Assembly: GCF_002407065.1 (NCBI RefSeq)
Contig: NZ_CP023564.1
Coordinates: forward strand, 2,232,001-2,296,000
Length of the DNA: 64,000 nucleotides
Reading direction: 5' to 3'
DNA from: Brachybacterium ginsengisoli
GTDB taxonomy: Bacteria; Actinomycetota; Actinomycetes; Actinomycetales; Dermabacteraceae
Part shown: piece by piece, positions 28,905 to 37,502 of the stretch
How the letters are laid out: each line of letters begins with the position of its first letter
Position numbering within the stretch: position 1 is the first letter of the stretch
The notes under the pieces: generated by a model
Database searches by the model: none
The model's input: the letters and a program-made list of their open reading frames with translations, nothing else
Told to the model about the DNA's origin: nothing
Position numbers and translations under genes: made by a program

Positions 28905-30100
28905 CAGATACCCCCGCCGTCACCGATCTCACGGCGCCGCGCGACGGCCTGGTGCCGGTCATCGATCGGATCCAGCCGCTGCTGGCCTGGTGCGAGCGCG
29001 CGGCCTCAGCTCCCGAGGAGGCCGTGGCCGTCGATGCCGAGCGCGCCTCGAGCTACCGCTACAGCTCCCGCGCCTACCTGGTGCAGCTGCGCACCGAGGC
29101 CGCCGGGACCGCCCTCATCGATCCGCTCGCCTTCACCCTGCCCGGCACGCTGAAGTCCCTGCTCGCGGAGCGCGAGTGGGTGCTGCACGCCGCCGGTCAG
29201 GACCTGCCCAGCCTCGCGGAGCTCGACCTGCGCCCCGGCACGCTGTTCGACACCGAGCTCGCCGCCCGGCTGCTGGGGATGGAGCGGGTGGGTCTCGGCG
29301 CGGTCGTCGAGGACACCCTCGGCCTGCACCTGGCCAAGGAGCACTCCGCCGCCGACTGGTCGAAGCGCCCCCTGCCAGAGGGGTGGCTGACCTACGCGGC
29401 GCTGGATGTCGAGGTCCTGGTCGAGGTCCGCGACGTGCTGCAGGAGCGGCTGCAGGAGGCCGGCAAGGAGGACTGGGCGCTCCAGGAGTTCGAGCACGAG
29501 CGCGCCCGCGAGCACGGCCCCACGAGGTCCTCGAGCTGGCGCGGCCTGCACGGCCTGGGCGCGCTGCGCTCGGTCCGCCAGCTCGCCGCGGCGCGCGAGA
29601 TGTGGACCCGCCGCGACGAGATCGCCGGGAGCCAGGATCTCTCCCCGCACCGCGTGATCAAGGATCGCGACCTGGTGGCCGCCGCGAAGGAGGCTCCGCG
29701 GGGCCGTGAGGCGTTCGACCGGGCCCTCCCGTCGAAGCTCCGTCGGAAGGACGTGTGGTGGCAGGCCGCCCGCACCGGCCTGGATCTGCCGCCCGCGCAT
29801 CTGCCCGAGCGCAACGAACGCTCCTATCCCCCGCCCCACAAGCTCTGGTCGAAGAAGTACCCCGAGGTCGCCGAGCGGTACCAGCTGGTGCGAGCCGCGG
29901 CCGGCCAGCGCGCCGAGGACCTCGAGATGCCGCCGGAGAACCTGCTGCAGCCGGCAGTGCTGCGCGAGTGGGTGTGGGAGCACGAGCAGGTCCCGGCGGA
30001 GTCCGAGATCGCCGACCAGCTGACCGCGCTCGGCGCCCGCCCCTGGCAGGTCGAGCAGGCCGCGCCGGTCATCCACCGGGCCCTGACCGAACAGGACTGA
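28901..30100 (+). CDS. rnd: Ribonuclease D-like 3'-5' exonuclease (DEDDy) with HRDC domain
   Basis: Exonuclease that trims tRNA and other structured RNA 3' ends. 399 residues. The exonuclease motifs are VAVDAERASSYRY (Exo I, D and E), VLHAAGQDLPSL (Exo II) and LTYAALDVEVLVEV (Exo III with the tyrosine and aspartate of DEDDy enzymes). An HRDC domain follows, including HRVIKDRDLVAAAKEAPRG. GTG start overlaps the DUF3000 stop. A 21-bp terminator ends the unit. Confidence 0.92.
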   Translation: MTDTPAVTDLTAPRDGLVPVIDRIQPLLAWCERAASAPEEAVAVDAERASSYRYSSRAYLVQLRTEAAGTALIDPLAFTLPGTLKSLLAEREWVLHAAGQDLPSLAELDLRPGTLFDTELAARLLGMERVGLGAVVEDTLGLHLAKEHSAADWSKRPLPEGWLTYAALDVEVLVEVRDVLQERLQEAGKEDWALQEFEHERAREHGPTRSSSWRGLHGLGALRSVRQLAAAREMWTRRDEIAGSQDLSPHRVIKDRDLVAAAKEAPRGREAFDRALPSKLRRKDVWWQAARTGLDLPPAHLPERNERSYPPPHKLWSKKYPEVAERYQLVRAAAGQRAEDLEMPPENLLQPAVLREWVWEHEQVPAESEIADQLTALGARPWQVEQAAPVIHRALTEQD

Positions 30101-30110
30101 GCGGACCCCA

Positions 30111-30157
30111 CCGCACGAGGGCCGAGCACGGGATGTCCGTGCTCGGCCCTCGTGCGG
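30111..30157. terminator. Bidirectional terminator, perfect 21-bp stem
   Basis: Arms 30111-30131 and 30137-30157 pair perfectly around the 5-nt loop GATGT, between the convergent rnd and Nudix genes. Only TTCTC follows on the plus side. Confidence 0.85.
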
Positions 30158-30173
30158 TTCTCGGCCCCGGTGG

Positions 30174-30866
30174 TCAGTCCCGGCCCGGACGCGCCATGAA
30201 GGGGGCGTCGGCCGGGCGCAGCTCGTCGACGCCCTGCCCGCGGTCACGCAGCACCTGCAGGGACAGCAGCGCCGAGACAGTGGTGGCGTTCGTGATCCGG
30301 CCCTCGAGCACGGCGGTGACCGCATCGGCGAACGGCACCCAGCGCTCGACCAGCTCGGCCTCCTCGTCGGTGCGCTCGAACTCCGCCTCGTCGACCTGGA
30401 CCCCGGTGGCGAGGTAGACGCGGATGACCTCGTCGTTGCCACCCGGACTGGGCCGCAGGTCGACGAGCGTCCGCAGCCCCGTGGGCTCGTAGCCGGTCTC
30501 CTCGGAGAGCTCGCGGGCGGCGGCGACGTGCGGCGCCTCCCCGTCGAGATCGAGAAGGCCCGCCGGGATCTCCCACAGCGCATGGCCCACGGGATGGCGG
30601 TACTGCCGGATCATCAGCACCCGATCGGCGTCGTCGACGGCCAGGACCGCCACGGCACCGGTGTGCCGGACGTACTCGCGGTCGAAGCGGACGCCCTCGG
30701 CGAAGTCGACGGTGTCCCGCACCAGATCGAAGATCATGCCCTCGTGGACCTGCGCTCGCTCGACGACGGGTCGGAGGTCCGGCTCGTCCCGCAGCGGCAG
30801 AACCGCCTCTGCGGAGGGCACGGTGCCGGTGTGATCATCCGTGCCGGTGTGATCGTCCGTGTTCAT
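30174..30866 (-). CDS. Nudix hydrolase, ADP-ribose pyrophosphatase type
   Basis: 230-residue Nudix hydrolase that probably splits ADP-ribose or a similar nucleoside diphosphate derivative. The Nudix box is visible in EAPHVAAARELSEETGYE with the GLLDLDG lead-in, and MIRQYRHPVGHALWEIPAG precedes it as in ADP-ribose pyrophosphatases. The mycobacterial equivalent (Rv1700) also follows pyrG. Only 4 nt separate it from pyrG. The N-terminus contains a duplicated hexapeptide DDHTGT encoded by an 18-bp tandem repeat. Confidence 0.9.
   Translation of the reverse strand: MNTDDHTGTDDHTGTVPSAEAVLPLRDEPDLRPVVERAQVHEGMIFDLVRDTVDFAEGVRFDREYVRHTGAVAVLAVDDADRVLMIRQYRHPVGHALWEIPAGLLDLDGEAPHVAAARELSEETGYEPTGLRTLVDLRPSPGGNDEVIRVYLATGVQVDEAEFERTDEEAELVERWVPFADAVTAVLEGRITNATTVSALLSLQVLRDRGQGVDELRPADAPFMARPGRD
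30823..30858. repeat. 18-bp tandem duplication in the Nudix gene start
   Basis: Two copies of GTGCCGGTGTGATCATCC (second copy with one change) encode the repeated DDHTGT near the Nudix N-terminus. It keeps the reading frame. Confidence 0.7.
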
Positions 30867-30870
30867 GGGA

Positions 30871-32688
30871 TCAGTCCTGGTCCGGTGTCTCGTCGGTGGA
30901 CGCCGTCGCGGCGTCGAGCACCGAGTCCTCGCGGGGGGCCGGGTCGACCTCCAGCAGGCGGGTCGCCTTCTGCAGCTCGATGGCCGCGCCGATCAGACCG
31001 GCGAACAGAGGATGCGCCCGGGTGGGGCGGGACTTCAGCTCCGGGTGGGCCTGGGTGCCGATGTAGTACGGATGCACCTCGGGGTCGAGCTCCACGAACT
31101 CCACCAGGGAATGGCCGTCCTCGAGGGTCGAGGTGCCCGAGATGAGCAGACCCGCCTTCTCGAGGCGGTCGCGGTAGGCGTTGGCGACCTCGTAGCGGTG
31201 GCGGTGGCGCTCGGCGACCTCGGTGGTGCCGTAGGTGCGGGCCGCGAGCGAGTCCTCCACCAGCGTGTGCTGGTAGGAGCCCAGACGCATCGTGCCGCCC
31301 AGGTCTCCCTGGCCGGACAGGATGTCCTCCTGCTCGGCCATGGTGGCCACCACGGGGTGCTCGGTGTCGGGATCGAACTCGGTCGAGTGCGCGGTGGGCA
31401 GGCCCAGCTCGTGACGGGCGTACTCGATCACCATCGACTGCATGCCCAGGCACAGCCCGAGCGCGGGCAGGCCGTGGGTGCGGGCATGGTGCAGCGCACC
31501 GACCTTGCCGTCCACGCCACGCACACCGAAGCCTCCGGGCACGACGATCCCGTCGACGTCCCTGAGCTGCTCGGCGGCGCCCTCGGGGGTCGCGCAGCGA
31601 TCGGACTCGATCCAGCGCAGCGACACCTTCGCGCGGTGGTGGAAGCCGCCGGCGCGCAGCGCCTCGGTCACGGAGAGGTATGCATCGGGCAGGTCCACGT
31701 ACTTGCCCACCAGGGCGACGGTGACCTCGTAGGCGGGATCGTGCACCCGGTGCAGCAGGTCCTCCCACTGCGTCCAGTCCACGTCGTGGCTGAGGAGGTT
31801 CAGACGGCGGATGACGTAGGCGTCGAGCCCCTCGCCGTGCAGCACGAGCGGGATCTCATAGATCGAAGGGGCGTCGGCGCAGGTGACGACAGCGTCGAGG
31901 TCGACGTCGCACATCGCCGAGATCTTGGCCTTGACCGAGCTGGGCAGCTCGCGGTCCGCGCGCAGCACGATCGCGTCGGGCTGGATGCCGATGGAGCGCA
32001 GCGCGGCGACGGAGTGCTGGGTGGGCTTGGTCTTCAGCTCCTGGGAGGGGCCGATGAAGGGCACCAGCGAGACGTGCACGAAGAACACGTTCTCGCGGCC
32101 GAGATCCTGGCGCACCTGGCGCGCGGCCTCGATGAACGGCTGGGACTCGATGTCGCCGACGGTCCCGCCGATCTCGGTGATGATGACGTCCGCGCCGGAC
32201 TCCGCCTGCGAGCGCATCGAGGCCTTGATGGCGTCGGTGATGTGCGGGATGACCTGGACCGTGTCGCCGAGATACTCGCCGCGCCGCTCCTTGGCGATCA
32301 CCGTGGAGTACACCTGTCCGGTGGTGACGTTGGCGTTGGCGGTGAGGTCCTCGTCGAGGAAGCGCTCGTAGTGGCCGATGTCCAGATCGGTCTCGGCGCC
32401 GTCGTCGGTCACGAAGACCTCGCCGTGCTGGAACGGGTTCATGGTGCCCGGGTCCACGTTGAGGTAGGGATCGAGCTTCTGCATCGTCACGGCGAGCCCG
32501 CGGCTGCGGAGCAGCATGCCGAGCGAGGAGGCGGTGAGTCCCTTGCCGAGGCTGGAGACCACGCCACCGGTGACGAAGATGTGCTTGGTGACTCCCGGGT
32601 TCCGGAAGGGCTTCGCCGTGGTGGCCGCCCCGATCCTGGGAAGGGTGCCGGTGCCTGACTGGGGTGCGTTCGCGCTGGTATCTGCCAC
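30871..32688 (-). CDS. pyrG: CTP synthase
   Basis: Makes CTP from UTP, ATP and glutamine. The 605-residue protein has the N-terminal synthetase domain ([49 protein letters not shown]) and a C-terminal class I glutamine amidotransferase domain ([24 protein letters not shown] with the catalytic Cys). The last ~25 residues form an acidic tail. GTG start 11 nt after the glycosyltransferase stop, without a clear ribosome-binding site. A TAGCTT (32697-32702) that includes the upstream stop codon might be its own -10 box. Confidence 0.97.
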   Translation of the reverse strand: MADTSANAPQSGTGTLPRIGAATTAKPFRNPGVTKHIFVTGGVVSSLGKGLTASSLGMLLRSRGLAVTMQKLDPYLNVDPGTMNPFQHGEVFVTDDGAETDLDIGHYERFLDEDLTANANVTTGQVYSTVIAKERRGEYLGDTVQVIPHITDAIKASMRSQAESGADVIITEIGGTVGDIESQPFIEAARQVRQDLGRENVFFVHVSLVPFIGPSQELKTKPTQHSVAALRSIGIQPDAIVLRADRELPSSVKAKISAMCDVDLDAVVTCADAPSIYEIPLVLHGEGLDAYVIRRLNLLSHDVDWTQWEDLLHRVHDPAYEVTVALVGKYVDLPDAYLSVTEALRAGGFHHRAKVSLRWIESDRCATPEGAAEQLRDVDGIVVPGGFGVRGVDGKVGALHHARTHGLPALGLCLGMQSMVIEYARHELGLPTAHSTEFDPDTEHPVVATMAEQEDILSGQGDLGGTMRLGSYQHTLVEDSLAARTYGTTEVAERHRHRYEVANAYRDRLEKAGLLISGTSTLEDGHSLVEFVELDPEVHPYYIGTQAHPELKSRPTRAHPLFAGLIGAAIELQKATRLLEVDPAPREDSVLDAATASTDETPDQD

Positions 32689-32699
32689 GGACTGTCAAG

Positions 32700-33800
32700 C
32701 TACCAGTCACGAGGGCTCGACGCGAGCACCTCCTCGAGCTGGGTGAGCAGATCCTCAGGGGTGGGCAGGTCCTGGGCACGCAGGAGGGACGCGGCCTCGG
32801 CCTCCCGGCGTGTCGCGGGATCCCGCATCGAGGAGATCGCGGCGGCGAGCCCCGCGGGGTCGCCGACGGGGACCAGGACGGCCGCGTCCCCGGTGACCCA
32901 GCGGGTCCCGCCGGCGTCGGTCGCGACGATCGCACGGCCCGCCCGCAGGGCCTCCTGGAGGGAGACCGGCTGCCCTTCCCAACGGGCGGCCGAGACCACG
33001 AGGTCGACCTCCGCGAGCAGGGCGGGGATGTCCTCGCGGCGCCCGAGCAGCTCCACCGGGAGGTGCTCGGCGCGGATCCTCGCGGCGAGGTCCGCGTGCA
33101 GCGGGCCGTCCCCGGCGATGCGGAACCGCACGGGGTCGGCGTCGCGGAGCAGGGCGGCGGCATCCAGCAGGTCGTCCAGGCCCTTCTGCGGCGCCAGACG
33201 GGCGATGACGAGGATCGCGAGACCCTCGGGATCCCGTTCCGCTTCTCCGGCGGCCGCGAGCCGTGCCGTCGTGGCATCGGCGCTGGGCGGGCCGCTCGCG
33301 ACAGCCGTGGCCCTCTCCGCTGCGGGAGGAGCCTCGGGGGCGGGGATGAGGGCGTGGCGCACATCGCGGGCCCCTGCCCGGCGCGCGGAGTCGGCGAGGT
33401 CTGGCGAGACGGCGAGCACGATGTCGGCGCCGCGGGCGAGGATCCTCAGCAGCGCGGCGCCGACGGCCCGCGTCGGCCGGGATCCGACGGTGCGGTTGTG
33501 CAGGGTGACCACCAGGCGGTGGCCCGGGCGTCCCCGCCGCGAGGACGGACCGACGGCGAAGGCGCTGAGAGCGCCGGCGCGCAGCCCGTGGGCATGGAGC
33601 GTGGTCGCGTCGGTGGACCGCCGGAGCACCTCACGGAGGGCGCGCACCGTGCGCAGGTCCACCGCGGGGCGGGGGCGCTCGCGGATCCTCACCGGTGCCT
33701 CGCCGACGGCATGCCCCGCCGCTCGGAGCAGGGCCAGCTCCTGGTCGACGTGCGCGGCGAGGCCGCCGCTCGCCGCCGGTCGCACCAGCAGGATCCTCAT
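32700..33800 (-). CDS. Glycosyltransferase, family 4 (GT-B fold)
   Basis: Transfers a sugar from an NDP-sugar donor to an unknown acceptor. 366 residues. The N-terminal Rossmann half begins MRILLVRPAASGGLAAHVDQE and includes TTLHAHGLRAGALSA; the C-terminal half has VIARLAPQKGLDDLLDAA, FRIAGDGPLHADL and the E-x7-E motif in RWEGQPVSLQEALRAG followed by IVATDAGG. No membrane helix, so it is probably a soluble or peripheral enzyme at the inner face. ATG overlaps the murJ stop (33797-33800). Lying between murJ and pyrG it may decorate a lipid-linked intermediate, but that is inference. Confidence 0.87.
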   Translation of the reverse strand: MRILLVRPAASGGLAAHVDQELALLRAAGHAVGEAPVRIRERPRPAVDLRTVRALREVLRRSTDATTLHAHGLRAGALSAFAVGPSSRRGRPGHRLVVTLHNRTVGSRPTRAVGAALLRILARGADIVLAVSPDLADSARRAGARDVRHALIPAPEAPPAAERATAVASGPPSADATTARLAAAGEAERDPEGLAILVIARLAPQKGLDDLLDAAALLRDADPVRFRIAGDGPLHADLAARIRAEHLPVELLGRREDIPALLAEVDLVVSAARWEGQPVSLQEALRAGRAIVATDAGGTRWVTGDAAVLVPVGDPAGLAAAISSMRDPATRREAEAASLLRAQDLPTPEDLLTQLEEVLASSPRDW

Positions 33801-35629
33801 GACCTGTCGCTCGGCGATCCGTGTCGGCCCGCGCGGAGGCGCTGCACGACCCGACGGGTCGCCTCCGGGTCCGCGGCGGCCATCACCGTGCCTGCCAGGA
33901 CCGCGGCGACCAGCCCGCTGAGGATGCCGACCAGCACGGTCATCACCTCCCCGGTCTCCGTGGTCACCAGCTGCCGGCCGAGCAGCAGGCCCGGCACGCC
34001 GCCGCCGAGGACGGCGAGGGGCACCACGATCGCGGTGCGGCGCACCTGGGCGAGATGGCCGCCGTGCTCGAGCACGTCGGCGATCCGCGCCAGTCCCATC
34101 AGACCCGAGAGCGCCATGCCGCACGCCACCGACAACCCGAAGACGGTCGCGGCCTCCGCGGCGGAGCGCTGCGGGCTGGGCAGGACCAGCGCGAGCATCA
34201 CGGCCCCCGCGATCAGCCACCCGATGGAGCCGACCAGGAGGGCGTCGCGGGCCCGCAGCGCGGCGGAGAGGATCCGGGTGCACTGGGTCGCGACGGCGAA
34301 GCCCACCAGTCCCAGGGCGAGGCCGCCGGTGGTCGCGCCGACGCCCGCCGCCCCGGCGCGGTCGATCAGGCGGAAGAACTGCTCGAGCGCGGGACCGGCG
34401 GCCAGCAGCATCGCGGCGCCGACCACCGAGACCGCCATCACCGTGCGGATCGAGGCCGCGGCGACCTTCGCGAAGCCGGCCCGGTCGCCGACCAGCCGCA
34501 GCTCCGAGAGGTGCGGGAAGACGGAGGTCACCAGCGGCACCACGAGAACCGCATAGGGCAGCAGGTACAGGGCCTGCCCGTACTGGAACACCGGGAGGGT
34601 GCCGACCCCGCCGGCCCGCATCGCCAGCAGCAGCACCAGGGCGAGGACCAGCTGCTGGGCGCCGACGGCGCCGAGGCCCGCCCCGCCCAGGGCGAGGGCG
34701 CGACGTCCGAAGCCGGGCGGCATCCTCAGGGACGGCCGCAGGCGGAGGCCCGAGCGCAGGGCCACCACGACGACGGGGACCGCCATGGTGGCGACCCCGG
34801 CGGTGGTCCCCCATCCGAGCCACCAGATCGCCCCCTGCCCGATCGTCGTCGAGGTCGCGACCGCCGGCACCAGATGGGCGTAGACGCGATAGGAGACCAT
34901 CACCGTCACCGAGGACAGCAGCGGCATCATCGCGGGCCAGAAGAAGTGCTTGCGGGCCTGGAGGTAGGCCCCGAGGACCACGGAGATCCCGTACAGCGGG
35001 AGCTGCACGGCGAAGATCCTCAGCAGTGTCGTCCCCAGGGCCACCCCGGCCTCCCCCGGGGCCTCCGCCGCCAGCAGGAGCTGGGCGAGCGGGCCGGCGA
35101 GCAGGATCACGACCAGGGCCAGGGCACCGGTGCCCAGGAGCGTCCAGGTCAGCAGGGTGGAGACGATGCGGTCGGTGAGAGCGGCGCCGTCCGCGGGAGG
35201 GGTGTCCGCTGCGGCAGAGCTCTCGGCGGTCCCGGTGCGCGCGCCCGCCCGCTCCGGTCCGCGAGAAGGGTCGACGGCGGCCGACGGGGCGGCGCCCGCC
35301 GGTCGCGGCGTGTCATCGGCGACAGGTCGCGCCGTCCGCTCCGCGGCGAGCTGATCCGCGGACCCTCCCTCCGGGACGAGCCCCGCGATGAGCGGGACCA
35401 CGACGGCGGCGAGCACGCCACCGGCGGCGACCTCGAACAGGACGTTGGGCAGCAGGTTCGCGGTCGCGTAGGCGGTGCCCACGTCCCCCGCGCCGACGCT
35501 CGCCCCGAAGACGAGGTAGCGGAGGAACCCGAGGATGCGGGCGAAGACGGTGACCACGAGGATCACACCGGCGCCGCGCAGCACGGAGCGGGTGATGCCG
35601 CCGCGTCGGCCCGGGGCGCTCACGCTCAT
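33797..35629 (-). CDS. murJ: Lipid II flippase MurJ (MviN)
   Basis: Flips lipid-linked peptidoglycan precursor across the membrane. 610 residues with about 14 hydrophobic segments; the N-terminus (VLRGAGVILVVTVFARILGFLRYLVFG) and ANLLPNVLFEVAAGGVLAAVVVPL are typical MviN features. Residues about 86-148 form a polar Pro/Ala/Arg/Asp-rich insert between predicted helices 2 and 3. It ends soon after the last helix, so it lacks the pseudokinase extension seen in mycobacterial MviN. Overlaps both neighbours by 4 nt. Confidence 0.92.
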   Translation of the reverse strand: MSVSAPGRRGGITRSVLRGAGVILVVTVFARILGFLRYLVFGASVGAGDVGTAYATANLLPNVLFEVAAGGVLAAVVVPLIAGLVPEGGSADQLAAERTARPVADDTPRPAGAAPSAAVDPSRGPERAGARTGTAESSAAADTPPADGAALTDRIVSTLLTWTLLGTGALALVVILLAGPLAQLLLAAEAPGEAGVALGTTLLRIFAVQLPLYGISVVLGAYLQARKHFFWPAMMPLLSSVTVMVSYRVYAHLVPAVATSTTIGQGAIWWLGWGTTAGVATMAVPVVVVALRSGLRLRPSLRMPPGFGRRALALGGAGLGAVGAQQLVLALVLLLAMRAGGVGTLPVFQYGQALYLLPYAVLVVPLVTSVFPHLSELRLVGDRAGFAKVAAASIRTVMAVSVVGAAMLLAAGPALEQFFRLIDRAGAAGVGATTGGLALGLVGFAVATQCTRILSAALRARDALLVGSIGWLIAGAVMLALVLPSPQRSAAEAATVFGLSVACGMALSGLMGLARIADVLEHGGHLAQVRRTAIVVPLAVLGGGVPGLLLGRQLVTTETGEVMTVLVGILSGLVAAVLAGTVMAAADPEATRRVVQRLRAGRHGSPSDRS

Positions 35630-36438
35630 CGAGGCGCCTCCTCATCCGAGGCGTCCGCCGACGGCGGGGCAGGGACCGGAAGCCGTCCCAGACGGTCCAG
35701 AGTCCGCAGCGGCGCGGTGCGATCGATGACGGCGCTGAAGCTGACCCGCTCGCTCGCCAGGGTGAGCGCGACGACGACGCCCAGCAGCGACAGCCGGGCC
35801 GGCGCGGGCAGGCTCCGGGTCATGGCGCTCCCGAGGGCGGCTCCGAGGACGTTCGCGCCGGCGTCGCCCAGCATCCCGAGCTCCCGCAGGTCCGCGGGAA
35901 GCGCGAGCGCTCCGGGCACGGCGGCGGCGAGCGCGAGACGGCGGCCGCTCATGGCCCGCGCGCCCTCCGCAGGGAGCAGGGACAGCAGCAGCGCCCCCGG
36001 CAGGACGGCCTTCAGGGCCCGGCCGGGACGCAGATCCAGGAGGTTGGCGAGGTTCGCGCAGCCTGCGACCAGGGCGGCATCGGCCGCGGCCATCGCCCCG
36101 CCGCGGGGCGCCGGCGCCATGAGGATCCCGCCGAGCGCGACCAGCGGGATGCCGAGGGCCTTGGCGGCACCGGTGGTCAGGTGTCCGGAGCGCAGCGCGC
36201 CGAGATGGCCGCGCAGCCCCTTGGAGACGGGCCGGCCCGCACGGCGCAGCCGCGGCTCGAGCAGGTCGTCGGCGAGGCCGAGCGCCCCGATGCCCGCCAG
36301 GACGCCGCCGTCGGCCCGTCGGCCGGCGAGGCCCGCCAGGGCGGAGACGCCCACGACGACCAGAGTCCCCTCGGCGAGGCTCAACTCGCGCCCGGCGAAG
36401 TTGGTGCGTCGCAGCTCATCGCGCAGGGCGCCGATCAT
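35626..36438 (-). CDS. PNPT (MraY/WecA)-like membrane protein, short and divergent
   Basis: 270-residue hydrophobic protein, with about seven membrane segments. Three motifs occur in the order seen in MraY/WecA-type polyprenyl-phosphate hexosamine-1-phosphate transferases: GLADDLLEP near 54-62 followed by SKGLRGHLGAL, NLANLLDLRPGR near 129-140 (position of the N-x-x-DGLDG motif), and LGDAGANVLGAAL near 190-202 (position of GDxGSxxLG). It is shorter than the usual 320-360 residues and lacks N-terminal helices, so activity is uncertain. ATGA overlaps with the steB-like and murJ genes tie it to them. Confidence 0.7.
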   Translation of the reverse strand: MIGALRDELRRTNFAGRELSLAEGTLVVVGVSALAGLAGRRADGGVLAGIGALGLADDLLEPRLRRAGRPVSKGLRGHLGALRSGHLTTGAAKALGIPLVALGGILMAPAPRGGAMAAADAALVAGCANLANLLDLRPGRALKAVLPGALLLSLLPAEGARAMSGRRLALAAAVPGALALPADLRELGMLGDAGANVLGAALGSAMTRSLPAPARLSLLGVVVALTLASERVSFSAVIDRTAPLRTLDRLGRLPVPAPPSADASDEEAPR

Positions 36439-37487
36439 CCCTCTCCCCCGCCGTCGGACGAAGCCGGCGGGGCGTCGCCGCCCTGGTCCGTCGCCTCTCC
36501 CTGGATCCCCTGCGTCTCCGGCAGGTTCGGCAGACGTTCCTCGGCGTCGCTGGTCGTGCCGTAGGAGCCGGTGCCGCCGCGGGTCTGCTCGACGAGCGCG
36601 AGCACCGACAGCAGCGGTCCGTCGGGCTCCTGCAGACGGTCGGTGGTGGAGAGGGCGTCGAAGGCCCGGTCCCCGCGCACCGTGCGGAGGATCCCGGTGG
36701 ACGCATCGTTGCCGGGAGTCGTGGCGGAGACGACGGCGGGCAGTCCGGTCTGCCCGAGCACGGTCAGCAGATGCGTCTGGGAGGCGAGCAGCGCCTGGGC
36801 GCGCTCGGCGGCGACGGTCTCGTCCTCGTTCTCGTCGGTGAGCGCCGCCGGATCGGCCCCGGCGTAGATCACGGCGTCGGCGCGGCCGGGAGGCGTGCCG
36901 TCGACGACCACCATCTGGTGGTCGAGGAGCACCTGCCACAGCTGGGTGCGCAGCTCGGCGGGGAGATCGTCCCCGCCCCGCAGCAGCGCAGGGATCAGCC
37001 CCGAGAGCTGCGCGGAGTCGGTCAGCTCCGCATCCGGGTCGTCGGTGAGCACCGCCGGGGCGATGCTCCGGATCTCCTCGACGGTCGCCGCACGCTCCTG
37101 CCCGGCGTCGGGCTCCCACATCGCGGGCTGGAGGCTGATCTTCATCGGCGAGGCGACCCCGGCATCGTTCAGGAGCGACTCCATCCGCTCGACGACCGGA
37201 CCGGTGGAGCTGTCGTCGGTGATCACCGCGACCTGCTTCCCGGAGAGGGTGCCCCGGACGAGCTCCGGGCCGATCTCCGAGACGAAGGTCGCCAGTTGAT
37301 CGTTCTTGGTGGTGAGCTCCTCGGACTCGGAGCGCAGGCGCTCCTGCTCGGTGCGCAGCTGCTCGACCTGTCCGGCGAGCTGGTCGCCGAGGTTCTCGCG
37401 CAGCGGACCGGCGCCGAGGACGATGCCCACGGCCAGCGCCAGGAACACGGAGATCAGCGAGACGAGGTGATAGCGGAAGTCGATCAC
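36435..37487 (-). CDS. SteB/MctB-family envelope protein
   Basis: 350 residues: one N-terminal membrane helix (LVSLISVFLALAVGIVLGAG), a coiled coil at about 33-68 (QVEQLRTEQERLRSESEEL), then an extracytoplasmic alpha/beta domain and a disordered Gly/Ser/Asp tail. In corynebacteria the SteA-SteB pair affects cell separation; the mycobacterial relative MctB is described as a copper transport protein. Position next to SteA, PNPT-like and MurJ genes favours a cell-wall role, but the copper role cannot be ruled out. GTG start with GGAGGA upstream. Confidence 0.85.
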   Translation of the reverse strand: MIDFRYHLVSLISVFLALAVGIVLGAGPLRENLGDQLAGQVEQLRTEQERLRSESEELTTKNDQLATFVSEIGPELVRGTLSGKQVAVITDDSSTGPVVERMESLLNDAGVASPMKISLQPAMWEPDAGQERAATVEEIRSIAPAVLTDDPDAELTDSAQLSGLIPALLRGGDDLPAELRTQLWQVLLDHQMVVVDGTPPGRADAVIYAGADPAALTDENEDETVAAERAQALLASQTHLLTVLGQTGLPAVVSATTPGNDASTGILRTVRGDRAFDALSTTDRLQEPDGPLLSVLALVEQTRGGTGSYGTTSDAEERLPNLPETQGIQGEATDQGGDAPPASSDGGGEG

Positions 37488-37502
37488 GGGGTCGGGTTCC
37501 TC

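Noticed and set aside
33821-36841. 1006-codon plus-strand open frame opposite murJ and the PNPT-like gene
   Set aside because: Composition rich in His/Gly/Arg/Glu and crossing several real gene boundaries; the minus strand carries recognisable membrane proteins.
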